A stretch of DNA of 64,000 bases from Cepaea nemoralis (GCA_014155875.1 JACEFZ010018162.1:44286-108285); one strand, 5' to 3'; counted from the stretch's first letter, positions 34,901 to 45,430 are shown. Notes: a model not told the origin generated them from the letters alone. Numbers and translations are program-made.

Positions 34901-35160
34901 GATTAGAGAAATTAGACGTAGACAGTCAACATTTTTTGGACATGTTATGAGAAGAAATGGATTGGAGAACTTAGTGACAACTGGCAAGATCGAGGGGAAC
35001 AGACCAAGAGAAAGACCGAGAGGAAAATACCTGGATGGCTTGGCCACATGGCATGGACGAGACAGGAACACTGAGTTGATCCACGACACTGGTGATCGAG
35101 TGAAATGGCGAGTCATGACCGCCCACGCTTTCCGGCATGGCACATGATTGATTGATTGAT
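31913..35160 (+). mobile_element. Full-length RTE-like LINE-A with 10-bp target duplication
   Basis: A 3,248-bp insertion flanked by perfect TGGATAACAT repeats at 31,903-31,912 and 35,161-35,170. It consists of a 358-bp 5' leader, one 958-codon ORF and a 3' end that finishes only 13 bp after the stop in a GATT repeat in place of poly-A. A single EN+RT ORF, ~3.2 kb length, very short 3' UTR and microsatellite tail fit the RTE clade. It sits sense-oriented within an older relative. Confidence 0.93.
32271..35147 (+). CDS. Endonuclease-reverse transcriptase of RTE-like LINE
   Basis: 958 codons, uninterrupted. Residues ~18-250 form an APE-type endonuclease: ATWNVRTL (Asn22), GMCETRW (Glu51), IIGDFNAKVG (Asp156) and SDHRLL (Asp249, His250). 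The reverse transcriptase follows, with LCFIDYTKAFDRV (Asp605) and RYADDTVLIA (Asp704, Asp705), the catalytic aspartates. The thumb-side landmarks YLGTVI, YIEPVLLYGCETW and FLRKMQRIPW are present, and the C terminus ends AFRHGT. One oddity: the RT motif that usually reads QGC(L/V)LSPDLFS is QGCVMFADLFS, so the conserved Ser-Pro is replaced by Phe-Ala, which may impair polymerisation. The first in-frame ATG was taken as start; it places the endonuclease motif at the usual distance. It would nick target DNA and copy its own RNA there. Confidence 0.95.
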   Translation: MIRLKTDHRKTRTVTLKLATWNVRTLNNDGKLENIKQEIEREKINILGMCETRWTGAGIKIEEDFKIIYSGGEDRHRRGVAIILDQKTSKSIQGYWAVSDRVLLVKLSGRPFSINIIQVYAPTGESSEDSVEEFYNDIESALKKCKNSEINIIIGDFNAKVGNQGDRYTVGNYGLGEINERGYRLVEWAKEQEMIVGNTWFKQHPRRLWTWRSPDTRIRNQIDYILISRRFRNALTLAKTVPSADCYSDHRLLTGTLRIKLKKVKYITGNTKYDLCTLSNDKEIQNKFNIEVQNRFEILSDLFQDVDDQWETLNNSINVAAETTIPKLKKVGRKKWMTEEILHLMETRRLSKHNSVKYEEIHRQVRTLCKEAKEAWFEEKCLEIESQHNSQNTKLVHKRIQELTNKRTSTSTGCLKTEDGKIIIEKDQILQVWTDYVKHLYDDNRDEQYDIRFNNEGPPILEMEVRNVLKHMKAGKAPGADNITTEMIKALEEFGLDQVTRLLNTLYDTGDIPPELCNSIFIAIPKKSGTLECDQHRTISIMSHITKIVLRIIMQRMRKKIQPEIGEEQCGFVEGKGTVNAVYMLRTVIERAIEVNTDIHLCFIDYTKAFDRVRHVNMVDMLADLQIDGKDIRLIKNIYWKQQAAIRIDNEVGQYQPIKRGVRQGCVMFADLFSLYSENIFRNVEDINGISIGGRNINNIRYADDTVLIADNEQDLQQLVDAVVVHSEQLGLELNCKKTQVMVVSRKEEVPQCNIQVNGNILQQVNRYNYLGTVITSDGRCLEEIRTRIAMAKVAFSKMKNILTNKKMSIETRKRVLRGYIEPVLLYGCETWTMSSQAEKHLMAAEMWFLRKMQRIPWTDRKTNDQVLQETNEHRKLIREIRRRQSTFFGHVMRRNGLENLVTTGKIEGNRPRERPRGKYLDGLATWHGRDRNTELIHDTGDRVKWRVMTAHAFRHGT

Positions 35161-35740
35161 TGGATAACATCAGATGGAAGATGCATCACCGAGATAAAGA
35201 ACAGAACAGGACAAGCAAACAACTGTATTCTATCAAATGAAGAACATTTAATGCAATAAGTCATTGTCCTTGAAAGTTAGAAAAAGAATCTTGCATGTTA
35301 CATAGAACCAGTTTTAACATACTGCTGCAAATCCTGGACAATTAGTAAACAGGCGAAAAAAATCCCTGGAGGCCTTGGAGAATGTGGTTTTATAGAAGAA
35401 AGCTGAAAATTAATTGGACTGCCAAAATGAGCAATCTGGACGTTTTAAGGGAAGCTGAATCGCAATTACAACTTATCACAAACATCAGAAAGAGGGAGTC
35501 GTTATTTTTTGGCCACGTTATGATAAGACAAACACTGAAACATGTTGTGACAATCGGAAAGATTTGTGGAAAGAGAAACAGAGAAGACAGCGTGAGAAGA
35601 TTCTTGACAGTTTTGTGTCATGGCATGTAAGGGAGTCAACACACGAATTGATCCACGACGTCGGAAATCGTAATTTATGGAGAGGCATGATCGCCCACGC
35701 CAAGGCATCGGATCGATGGATGGTGGATGCTATTGAGAAG
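35161..35740 (+). mobile_element. Older LINE-A copy, right part
   Basis: It continues from 31,912 after the young insertion: ITSDGRCITEIKNRTGQA, then decayed CYIEPVLTYCCKSW and the tail to 'cgcccacgccaaggcatcgg'. Multiple stops show that it is dead. Confidence 0.87.
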
Positions 35741-35746
35741 CATTAA

Positions 35747-35967
35747 CTGATTCAGTGTATAGGGATAATATACCGCCAAATGAGCCTCCCGTTTGGACAG
35801 AAGGACGATAGATATATCGCTTTACCAATGTACATTAATTTGTTTTGCTTCGTGTCATCTTTCGCAATTTCAGTGCTCAATGAACGGAAATTTACATTAA
35901 AACATTTGTTCATTTGAATGTGCACCATGTTTGGTCTACACCTATGTTTTGTTTGGCACTGGTTCAG
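35747..35967. mobile_element. TTAA-type MITE (family P2)
   Basis: Left flank TTAA then CTGATTCAGTG; right end GGCACTGGTTCAG then TTAG. The 221-bp size matches the copy at 44,659-44,881. TTAA targets suggest mobilisation by a piggyBac-type transposase. Confidence 0.75.
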
Positions 35968-36041
35968 TTAGGCTATCTGTCGATTGTTGAGAAGATCGCG
36001 AGCAGAGAAGAAAACACACGCTGGAGTATTGATAGTTGCAG

Positions 36042-36045
36042 GTGA

Positions 36046-36077
<32 letters not shown>

Positions 36078-36235
36078 CTTCTTCTTCTTCTTCTGCGTCC
36101 ATTCGGAGAGTGTTTTTTTTTTCGGACGTGATTGCGTTGTGCCTGTTTACAGCAAAGCTGCGTTCTTGCGCCTTTAGGCCGACACATACGACTTCTGCGG
36201 GAATTTGTTGACCGGGTTAATATTCCCGTGGATTT
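36042..36235 (-). mobile_element. SINE S2 copy with long (GAA)n tail
   Basis: CTT repeats (36,050-36,093) are followed by 'gcgtccattcggagagtg', 'gattgcgttgtgcctgttta' and 'aggccgacacatacgacttc'. It is the best preserved S2 copy together with 27,479. Confidence 0.85.
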
Positions 36236-36659
36236 CTTAGGACGTTTGACTCTCACTGTTGTAGTGTTATCCCCCATCCCAGCTGGCCCATTTAGAACAG
36301 CCGAAGACGTCCTGGTCAGCCCTCAAGGGAAGGCAGGGGCAGACCATGGGCATTCCCCGCCATCCAAGGAGGCTTCTATACTTGCAGAGCCGACACACAG
36401 CGCTCTGGTACTAGGCTCACCCAAGGAATCGTCACGTCCTGCACATGGCTGCTTAGCCTCACTTCCGTATATTGGGTCTTCCAGTCACCATAGGCTGTTC
36501 CTCCGGAAACCAGAAGAATGCAGTCTGCAGATGACATCCACACAGTGAACTTTCGATTCGGACTTTCCATGTAATGGATTTGCTATCCAAGCAATGTTGC
36601 AGGTGATACAAGGTCACTTATCAAAGCCTGAAATAAATGGCAAATGAAACGGGGTATAT
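36236..36659. other. Intergenic, no gene recognised
   Basis: The open frame at 36,132-36,548 begins inside the SINE and has no recognisable motif. Confidence 0.3.
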
Positions 36660-37268
36660 AAAAAAAATTGGAGGTGGTGGAAAATTTTGAATATCTTGGG
36701 TCATTGATTACCAACAACGGTGACACAATGAAAGAAATTAAACGACGACTATCAATTGCTCTTCAAAGACTAAAACAGCTGAATAAATTATGGAATGGGA
36801 CGACAGAACTACAAAAATTAGATTTTTAAGAGCATGCATCTTTGTCATTGCAACATACGCCTGTGAGACCTGGACACTTACTAAATAAGCTGAGCAGCGC
36901 ATAAATGCCTTTGACTATAAATGTTATAGACGAGTTCTAAGAATATCTTGGGTAAAGAAATGAACAAATGCATCAATACTTCAAGAGTTGAATATTGAAG
37001 AAGGTTGGCTATTAAAAACGATAAAACAAAGAAAACTGAAATATTTTGGTCACTTGAAACTTCACGAAAGTTTGGAGAGAACAATAATGGAGGGGTATAT
37101 GCCTGGGAAGAGAGGAAGAGGAAGCCTAAGAGAAGCTGGGTGCAGGATGTGGCGGATGATCTCCAGATGGGTGTATCGGACGCGGGACATCTTGCTTATG
37201 ATCGAGAGGTTTTCCTGAAGGTTGTTATGGGCGCGAGGTTCTGCAACGGACATGCTACTGAATGAATG
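36660..37268 (+). mobile_element. LINE-C reverse transcriptase C-terminal fragment
   Basis: The plus strand shows VVENFEYLGSLITNNGDTMK, then decayed CETWT and KYFGHLK, and a GKRGRGSLRE.-like tail ending GARFCNGHATE. Several frame breaks are present. Confidence 0.85.
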
Positions 37269-37830
37269 AGTGAATATCAATAGACGAGGTGGAATAGACA
37301 AAGTAGTGTGTAGGAACCTACTAGACAAGAGAGTTAGGGAACAACTGAAAGAGGTGAGTTGAGTCAAGAATCGGCATTACAGCAATCTGGACATTCTCAT
37401 AGTGCTTCGTCCTAATCTTCAACGGCCATTGAAGAGTCCCAATACTGATGGCAGCAACAGCAGTCTGTTTATGTGTAGGTCTCGTTTTCCGTGGAGTTTC
37501 AAGTATCGGCCAGAGCTTCTGGTCACTTCCTTATTACTATTCTCCCCAAGCCGTGATGATCTACCCGTTCTTCTGAACTATAAACCCGATTCCAATGGGC
37601 CCCGACCACAACTGCCTTATCTTGTACTAATACCCCACCAATGAGCAGTCCCAATCCATACTCAGTTACAAAGAGAATTAGATGTTGATAGAGTATGAAC
37701 AATATTCTTTGCTCCTTATCCATTGATACCATGATCTTCACCGCACAGAGTCCCTTATTAGATCCCGGCTGCTTCCACATGATCCCTAAATGATAGGCTT
37801 CTGTCGAAGGTGATTCCCAGATACCTGAAT
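37269..37830. other. Intergenic, no gene recognised
   Basis: The sequence around 37,355-37,450 resembles 26,600-26,720 (both contain 'aagagtccca' followed by 'atactga.g'), so an additional dispersed repeat is likely. No gene. Confidence 0.35.
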
Positions 37831-37831
37831 T

Positions 37832-37901
<70 letters not shown>
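37831..37901. repeat. (CT)n microsatellite
   Basis: About 35 uninterrupted CT units. Confidence 0.97.
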
Positions 37902-37904
<3 letters not shown>

Positions 37905-37952
37905 AACATTACTAACAAAAAGATGTTCGCATAAAGCTTTAGTAGCTGTTAG

Positions 37953-38620
37953 CTGTTGGAAGATATCAACATTGATGGGAAAGATTTAAGAATAATAAAG
38001 AATATATACTGGAACCAAGTAGCAGCAATTAAAATGGGAAATAAAGAGGGTAGTTACGAATAGATAAAGCTAGGAGTACGACAGGGGTGTCTCTTGCTAC
38101 CCGATCTCTTCTCCCTATATAGCGAAGTAATAAGGAGAGAGATCAAAGAGAAGCCAGGAATACTAATCGGAGGATATAATATAAACAATATACGCTATGC
38201 AGATAACACAGTATTGGTGGCGGATAATGCAACAGACCTACAACAATTAATGGACATTGTAGTATCAGAGAGTGCACAGAAAGGACTCTCCTTGAATATC
38301 AAGAAAACAGTAACAATGGTGGTATCAAATAAAATGGTGACACCAAAATGTGACAAAGAAATAGAAGGGGAAATTCTCAACCAAGTGGATAATTTTAAAT
38401 ACCTAGGAGCACTTATAACATCGGATGGAAGATGTACAACAGAGATTAAGAGCAGAATAGGGTAGGCAAAGGCCACATTTCAGAAAATGAAGAGTATCTT
38501 ATGCAATAAGTCGCTATCAATGAATGTAAGAAAGAGAGTGCTAAGATGCTATATAGAACCAGTTTTGCTGTATGGCAGCGAATCTTGGAATGTAAATGAA
38601 CAAATTATGAAGAGCTAACA
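37953..38620 (+). mobile_element. LINE-A reverse transcriptase fragment
   Basis: The plus strand carries INIDGKDLRIIKNIYWNQVA, GVRQGCLLLPDLFSLYSE and NINNIRYADNTVLVA (catalytic YADD degraded to YADN), to FKYLGALITSDGRC. After an in-frame stop at 38,463 it reaches NVNEQIMKS. Confidence 0.88.
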
Positions 38621-39095
38621 GCTCATCATCATAATCAAGTCGGCTGGCGTAGGCGTTCATGTCCCTCCACATATCCCGGTCTTTGGTGTTCTGGGTCAAC
38701 TTTGCTGCTGATATTCCTCCATGTCACCGTCTCAATCCATCCAGCGTCATTACCCTTGGTCTAACTCTGTCTTTCTTCCCCTCGATCTTTTCAGACGTCA
38801 CGATGTTCTCTAATGCCTCTCTTCTCATCACATAACCAAAGAAAGCTGTTTGTCTCTTTCTTATTTTTGTATATAATATTCTAGTTTCATTAGCCTATTT
38901 CAGGCAGTCGTAGTTAGTTACTCTGGCAGTCCAAGGAATTAACAACATTCGTCTTAGGAACCACATCTCTGTTGCTTCCAAGTTCTTCTTAATTTGTTCA
39001 TTTACATTCAAAGATTCACTGCCATACAGCAAAACTGGTTCTATACAGCACTTCAGCACTCTCCTTCTTACATTCATTGATAGTGACTTGTTAAT
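38621..39095 (-). mobile_element. LINE-A 3' fragment, head-to-head with the previous copy
   Basis: The minus strand reads RRRVLKCCIEPVLLYGSESL, then EATEMWFLRRMLLIPWTARV, and the 3' end abuts the preceding plus copy at 38,620. The two share the EPVLLYGSES region, so this is not a simple twin-priming inversion but two copies or a rearrangement. Confidence 0.85.
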
Positions 39096-39375
39096 TAAAT
39101 ATATACATAAATTACAAACATGGGTTTGAATGTTGAAGCCTACTGCATCAATTAGAACCAAATTTAAAGTACGTGGACAGTTATGTGTTAAGAGTGCATT
39201 TTTGTTGTTGTTGTTGTTTTGCAAATTAGCTCGGTATTGTGTCTGTAAAAGTATTCTAGCCAAATGAGCATCTATGTCAGTATATGCAAAAAATGTGTTA
39301 TGTTGATTCATTTATCATAGGGGCAGTTGGTTATAGACAGTTAGAATAGAACGGTGCATGCACACACAAAATAAA

Positions 39376-39630
39376 GTTAGTTGCATATCCTTCACAGGAC
39401 GTAGCTGTCAAATCTAGCTTTTTTGGCTGTTTGTGATTCCAGGGCAAGTTTACGTTCAGTAGTTTCTCATTGCTTTCTGAACGACAGGTACTCATACATT
39501 TTGTATGGGAAACCAACGCAAGGCGGACTGCTTTCAAATCGTCCGCAGCTGTGTTTCGTTCGCGGAATGTGGGATTACCAATTGCTTTCATAACTCCTTC
39601 GCCACAGAGCTGAATGTCCCCGTGGTTAAA
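39376..39630 (-). mobile_element. SINE family S1, near-complete
   Basis: On the minus strand it begins 'gctctgtggcgaaggagtta' (A-box-like TGGCGAAGGAG), has a degenerate B box 'gcgaacgaaacac', the 'cagaaagcaatgagaaacta' core and ends 'gtcctgtgaaggatatgcaa'. It is useful as the reference copy for the family. Confidence 0.85.
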
Positions 39631-39648
39631 TGTATGAGGCATCAGGTA

Positions 39649-39804
39649 CAGGGTGTATTTTTAATGACTGTGCGATGTTTGAAATCATTGCCGGTCTAAG
39701 TTTTGTATCCACCCTCTGTAAAGTTCATGCAACATAATAAGTAAATCCAAAACTTGAACCGGTAATATTTTCAAACACCGCACAGTCATTAAAAATACAC
39801 CCTG
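39649..39804. mobile_element. Mariner-type MITE, copy 2
   Basis: Ends CAGGGTGTATTTTTAATGAC and the matching GTCATTAAAAATACACCCTG, with TA on both sides. 156 bp with no coding capacity. Confidence 0.9.
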
Positions 39805-40014
39805 TATAATTTAGTAACGGTGGATTCTATACATCGGGTTTCTTTCTAATCACAGAGAAATATTTAATGACAATAATGTGTTATCTAACTTTGAAATAAG
39901 CCGTTCGAGCAACCTACTATTGTCTCTACACTATAGTTAGAATCATATAGCTTATGTACGAGACATTGTACTGAGGTGTTTTTTTTTCCCCATGTAGTCA
40001 CCTCTGCGTTCAGT

Positions 40015-40062
40015 GCAAGTCCTCCAGCACCGATAAAGTGCTTGGTTTCCTGTAGAAAAAAA
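40015..40062 (-). CDS. Candidate 48-bp exon of unknown gene
   Basis: On the minus strand a strong acceptor (poly-T then ctacag) precedes ETKHFIGAGGLALNAE and a GAG|GTGACT donor. The 16 codons keep phase 0. I do not recognise the protein and see no neighbouring exon with certainty. Confidence 0.3.
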
Positions 40063-41961
40063 AAATTCTCTTGGTTACGTATGTAACCACTCATGCGCAG
40101 ACCGAAAAGTCTGTCACAGAAGTCACGCAGTTTTGAAACTTCTTACTCCACTTATCCACTTGCTGGACTGACAGACATGCATCTCCATATTGGACCTTCA
40201 TTCGCTGATGCATTTTATAGGTTTCGCCCCTTTACTGATCGAAAAATGGATAACAGAACGCTACCCCTTTTTGGTGCATGTGAAAAGTGGGGCGACAAAC
40301 TTTAAAGTGTCCTTATGACGTGCTTAACACTTGACATCCTTAACGACAATATTGACAGGTTGCAAGACAATGGCAATTTTATTGTAATTTCTATAGCACT
40401 TTTAAGGCTTTCATTTGAAGCCCCCCTCGAATATCGCATCTTACCAAATAATGTGCTAGTCCAATTGACAAACAATTTATGTTTAATTATGAAAATATGG
40501 CATGAGCATCAAGCAGTTTCAGTTGCGCAGTTTCCAACAGAAGAATTCAGTTATTAACATGGAGTTATATTGTTTAGAACCAAACAGAAAAATGTAACAA
40601 AGACTTCGCATTTAGTAATTGAAACTGTTGTTAAATAGAAGCGGGGTCGCCTGATGGCGAAGGACACTGGTGACAGGGTAAGCTAATCCACACACAAAAA
40701 TCAGCCTAGTGGACTAGAAGTAGTAGCACGTCTATGGACTACGTTCGAGTTTAAAGCAAGCGAAAAAACATAACACTGCAAATGTTGGTAAATATTTTAA
40801 TACAGACTGACATAACACTATTACGAATACAAGAATCTATTATCTACCCTAAACTGGACGAAGACGCCTCAGCTGATGGACATCCATATTTGCCTTTGTG
40901 TGGAGTGAGTATTGAAGGATTTCAAACTTAAACTAAATATACTACAAGAACCAAATCGAGTTTGTATATTGTATATTTATATATTTCTTAATCTTCCTCT
41001 AGCTGTATACCAACAAGATTGTCTTCAGTTGCTGTAATATCTTTTGTTGCTGTTATAATCTATGTCCAGAAAGTTATATTTTTTAACACTTGCTATTTGA
41101 TCGGACTTATTCGCACATGATCTCCTAATCCAATCCATTCCAATCCAATCCAGTCTTTGAAAGCGAATATTCAAGCATCGTACTCCAGTCATTCGATTGA
41201 CATGTTATAGTTGAGACCTTAAATTTGTCTTCTTTCAGCTTGTGTTTGCGAACATTTTTGCAGCATGTTGATTCAGTCCCCCTGTTCTGCTGTTTTTTGT
41301 TGTTTTTTTCTCGGGGAATTCAAAGCAAGCTGTTGTGCTAATGGGTATATTTGTCAAATATATTTATTATCTTTAAACCGTTGATGATGCTGTTGTTGTT
41401 TAGGTGGTCCAACATTGCTGTTTAAATAGTATCTTTAGCTCGTAATCTGTACCAGGTTAGTGTTTAATTATGTAAATAAAATGTAATTAAAATTATTTCC
41501 CTTTACACAAAGATGGGAATGTTGTGTTTTAATTACTAATATACTATAACGCATTTGGTGACATATACAGAAAGCCAAATACAGAAAACTGCACCAGATT
41601 GTTCATAAAGTGAAGTTTATTTTGAAAATGCAATAAAACCTGTCAAATTACATCCCGAACATTACAGTCTAATTTTTGTTTTCCCCCTTTCGAGCAAAAT
41701 ATATGTAACATGTGTACAAATATAACACATAAAGTATATCTAAGGGTTTATAGTTGTTGAATGTAAATACTGCAGATGGTGGGATAAATTAAATGGTTTT
41801 GCTTGTTTATTTTCTTCAGGTTGGTTTCAATTACAAAAATCAACATGCCAGTCAGCCCTTGCGTTACCGGAACCCAGAGGTGAAGTAAAGAAAAGTAGCA
41901 CTGTAGATCTCCTGAACATGTCGTAAAAGTCGATTAAAGAGGGTTGGTCTGAGACGGGCGT
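40063..41961. other. Intergenic, no gene recognised
   Basis: Two short repeats shared with other places: 40,640-40,690 with 45,130-45,180 ('gcctgatggcg.aggacactgg') and 41,860-41,890 with 43,550-43,590. Otherwise AT-rich unique sequence. Confidence 0.35.
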
Positions 41962-42525
41962 TCTTTATCATCATGTGTCATGCCGGTAAGTGTGGGCAGT
42001 CATGTTTGCCATTTCACTCGATCACCAGAGTCGTGGATCAGTTCAGTGTTCTTGTTCCGACCATGCCATGTGGTCAAGCCATCCAGATATTTACTACTCT
42101 GTCTTCCCCCTCAATCTTGCCTGTTTTCACCAAGTTCTCTAGTTTATTTCCTCTCATAACGGGGCAAAAAGTGTGACCGTCTGTATCTAACTTCTCTAAT
42201 AAGTTTACGGTTTTCATTTGCCTCTTGTGGGTCTTGCTCATTGGTTGTTCTGCCTGTCCATGGTATTCTTTGCATTTTCCTCATAAAGTACATGTCCACT
42301 GCCATTAGATGTTTGTCATGTTGTCTGCTCATCGCCCACGCTTCACATCCAAACAAAAGTACAGGCTCTATGTAGCACTTCAACACTCTTTTTCTCGTTA
42401 CAGTTGATATCCTTTTATTAGTCAGCATGTTTTCCATTTTGCAAAAGGCTACCTTTGGCATAGCGATTTTTGTTCTAATCTCTGTAAGGCACCTCATATC
42501 AGATGTTATGACCATTCTCGCTTTC
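41962..42525 (-). mobile_element. LINE-A 3' fragment
   Basis: The minus strand reads VITSDMRCLTEIRTKIAMPK, CYIEPVLLFGCEAWAMSRQH and MYFMRKMQRIPWTGRTTNEQ. It is closely related to the full-length copy; a long open stretch (42,144-42,515) survives. Confidence 0.9.
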
Positions 42526-43082
42526 TAACACCATATAATAAAAACAAAACCAATCAACATTTAAAAAAAAAAATAAAAACCATGAACCAGCTTACAATGG
42601 TTTGGCATTCATGGCTGGTGGATTTTACTTTACTGGAGTCTCATAGGCTAAAGAACAGGGAAAGAATAACATGCCCTTTTAGGTTTGGTTATACCTGAAA
42701 AGAGTCTCACATTTTATTACTTGCCTTTAAAAATCTGGTTACAGACCTCTCGCCAACATTCACCTGTCTTGTTTGTATATTTAGAAATCACTTATTATTT
42801 AATTACTTATGCATTTATTTGTAATATTTCGAACTATTAGTAGACCGCTTGAGGTAGTCTGCTTTTCAAGTCAAAAATATCGGAGCTGTCGTCAATATAT
42901 GGAGGTAATGCAGCATTTAAAATTTAAAAAGAAAAGTTGCATTAACTGATTCAGTGCCAGCCAAATAAAAAGTTTGCACCAAATATAAATGGTTGGCAGA
43001 AAATGGGAAGCAGGGGTGTTTCACAGATATGACTTAAAAGTTGTTAATATGGTGGCAGACATGCTGCATTCTATATCACATT
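42526..43082. other. Intergenic with a P2 MITE end
   Basis: At 42,942 'ttaactgattcagtgccagc' is a P2 left end without a matching right end. No gene seen. Confidence 0.4.
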
Positions 43083-43500
43083 ACAGGGCGATCATGCCTC
43101 TCCACAAATTACGATCTACGACGTCATGGATCAATTCCGTGCCATGACACAAGGCTGTCAAGAATCTTCTCACGCCGTCTTCCTCTATCTCTCTTTCCGC
43201 AAATCGTTCCGGTTGTCACAACATGGTCCAGTTTTTGTTTCTCATAGCATAGCCAAACAACGATGACTGCCTTTTTCTGACGTTTCTGATAAGTTGTCAT
43301 TGCGACTCAGCTTCTCTTAAAACGTCCTGATTGCTCTGTTTTGGCTGTCCAATTAATTTTCAGTATTCTTCTATAAAACCGCATCTCCAAGGCTTCCAGG
43401 GATTTTTTTCCGCCTATTTACTAATTGTCCAGGATTCGGACCCGTATGTTAAAACTGCTTCTATGTAACATGCAAGAACTCTGTTTCTTACTTTATCATA
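43083..43500 (-). mobile_element. LINE-A 3' fragment
   Basis: Minus-strand tail with 'aggcttccagggattttttt', 'tctataaaaccgcatctcca' and 'gtatgttaaaactgcttcta'. Decayed. Confidence 0.82.
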
Positions 43501-44654
43501 CGTAAACATGAATTCTCAAAATTGTGATCCTAATAATTTAATAGTGGGCGTACCCTTACTTCGCCCTTGTGTTACTGGTTCCAGGAGGGGAAGCAAAGAA
43601 CAGTTATTCTTTAACCGCCATACATGGCGAGACCACCACCAGGCAGAGCTCACATAAGATAAGTAAACTTTATATTTACTTTATGTATATTTTTTTAATG
43701 GAGTTTTATCAGTGTATGTTTGTTTCTGTGTGCCGACGAAGGCTTTAGCAGCAACACCAATTTTGTCACTTATTATTGTATTCTAGTAAAGTGTATCAAT
43801 TTTACTTCTTATTACGTTGATTCACTCATGTATGTCGAAAGAGGAGATTACTTAGGGTTAGCGTGTGATTGGCTGCCTCATCTTGTAGATAACTTAGGTG
43901 TAATCCAACCAATCACGATTAAGTCTACAATTCGCTTAGCATGAGTTGATTTCCGGCTCGTGTTCCATTGGGCGGTGTAAAGCAGAAGAGATATCATTGG
44001 TTACTTTCTGTGTAACTAATAATATTTTTGGATAGAATTACTGCTGTGTTTCAAGAAAGATTCGATTTAAATGTTGTTAATCTTTAAGTGCAATTAATTC
44101 CTCAAACAAGCTCGTAATATGTTATACTGAAAGTGTTAGCAGTTATTTATAATGTACAATGTTTCAGTAAATTCCTGTCCTCAGAAATTACAATATCTAT
44201 AATGAAAGAGTGAACAATTCTTCAGAAATAGATACGAGAGACTGAACATTTTAAAACATACTTTACGCACGGAGAATTAAATGTTGATTGCATATTGCTA
44301 TTCTTGCTTGTCTATTTATGTTCAACAACAATATATCTATGCAGTATTAATACTGAAGCCGTAGAGTGGTGATTTGATGGTGATAGTTTGAGAATCACAG
44401 ATCCAGAGTAGCTTCCATTAGCTTATCGTAAGTTCTGGAATCAAAAGTTTTGGTCAAGCTAATGTCCTTGTAGGTCAAAAGGAAACTGCCTTGGCAATAC
44501 CAGCTGTTTGTGAACAAACAGCCAGTTGTCTCCGATGAGACTATTGCTCGTTGATGCTACGATTGTTACATGGGTCCTGCAAGCTACCTGTGGACAGAGA
44601 ATACAGATTTTGGTTGGTCATGAGTCTGTTGTCATTGCATGCAAAAGATGGCAT
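43501..44654. other. Intergenic, no gene recognised
   Basis: Three CCAAT/ATTGG motifs lie within 43,866-44,010 next to a GGGCGG, so a promoter is conceivable, but no exon can be tied to it. Confidence 0.3.
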
Positions 44655-44658
44655 TTAG

Positions 44659-44881
44659 CTGATTCAATGCCAACGGATAATAATACACCACCAAATGTAA
44701 CTTTTAATTTGGCCAGAAGAATGGTATATCGCCATACTACGGCCATCGTGTTATTTGGTTTGTTTCGTGAATCTTCCACAATTTCAATGATCAGTGAATG
44801 GAAATTTACACTATAGTACTTGTTAATGTGATTGTGTACCATGTTTCGTAGAAACTTACCTTCTGGTTGGCACTGAATCAG
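44659..44881. mobile_element. TTAA-type MITE (family P2)
   Basis: Ends CTGATTCAATGCCAAC and GTTGGCACTGAATCAG... with flanks TTAG at the left and TTAA at the right. 223 bp, no coding capacity. Confidence 0.8.
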
Positions 44882-45221
44882 TTAAATCTTTATTGGTAGG
44901 AAGTCTGTTTTTGTGGTATGTTTCAAAAGCAACGGCCAAATTTTATGACCTTTTAAAATTGTATATTTGGAGATCACCATGGCCGAATAGACAACAGCAC
45001 TCATTCTTAAACTTACGATGTGTTGAGCCGAGGTAGCGTGTTCAACCCCAACACCGGTCAGCTGGACTAAAATGTTGATTTCTCGTCCTTTACTTGTAGA
45101 TGTAAATTACAAGTACTTCCGAAGTCGGAGTTGGTTTGCCTGATGGCGTAGGACACTGGTAATATGACAAGCTAATGCCACACGTAAATACAATACTTTG
45201 CTTGTATTATTGTATTTTACA

Positions 45222-45342
45222 TTTGTTTTGCACAAAGCTGGTTTCTGTAAATGAATGGCTATTGCCTCTGACAGTTTGGAGTCATTAATAGGCAGGGGAA
45301 ATTGCCATTCAATTACAGAAACCAACTTTGTGCGAACAAAAC
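45222..45342. repeat. Imperfect hairpin, possible MITE
   Basis: 'ttttgcacaaagctggtttc' at the left pairs with 'gaaaccaactttgtgcgaac' at the right, with further pairing across 'tgaatggc'. It lies just outside the giant palindrome and is unrelated in sequence. Confidence 0.65.
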
Positions 45343-45387
45343 GACAAGCTAGCCAGTTAAAAATTATCGTGGTAGTCAATTCAAATT

Positions 45388-45393
45388 ATTGTG
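45388..45393. repeat. Left target-site duplication ATTGTG
   Basis: ATTGTG directly abuts the first base of the left arm. Confidence 0.8.
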
Positions 45394-45430
45394 AGTAGTT
45401 ATATATGTTGCATACACCCCCCCCCCCCCC

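Noticed and set aside
43866..44010. CCAAT-box promoter
   Set aside because: Three ATTGG/CCAAT motifs and a GGGCGG occur, but no start or exon can be linked, so chance clustering is possible.
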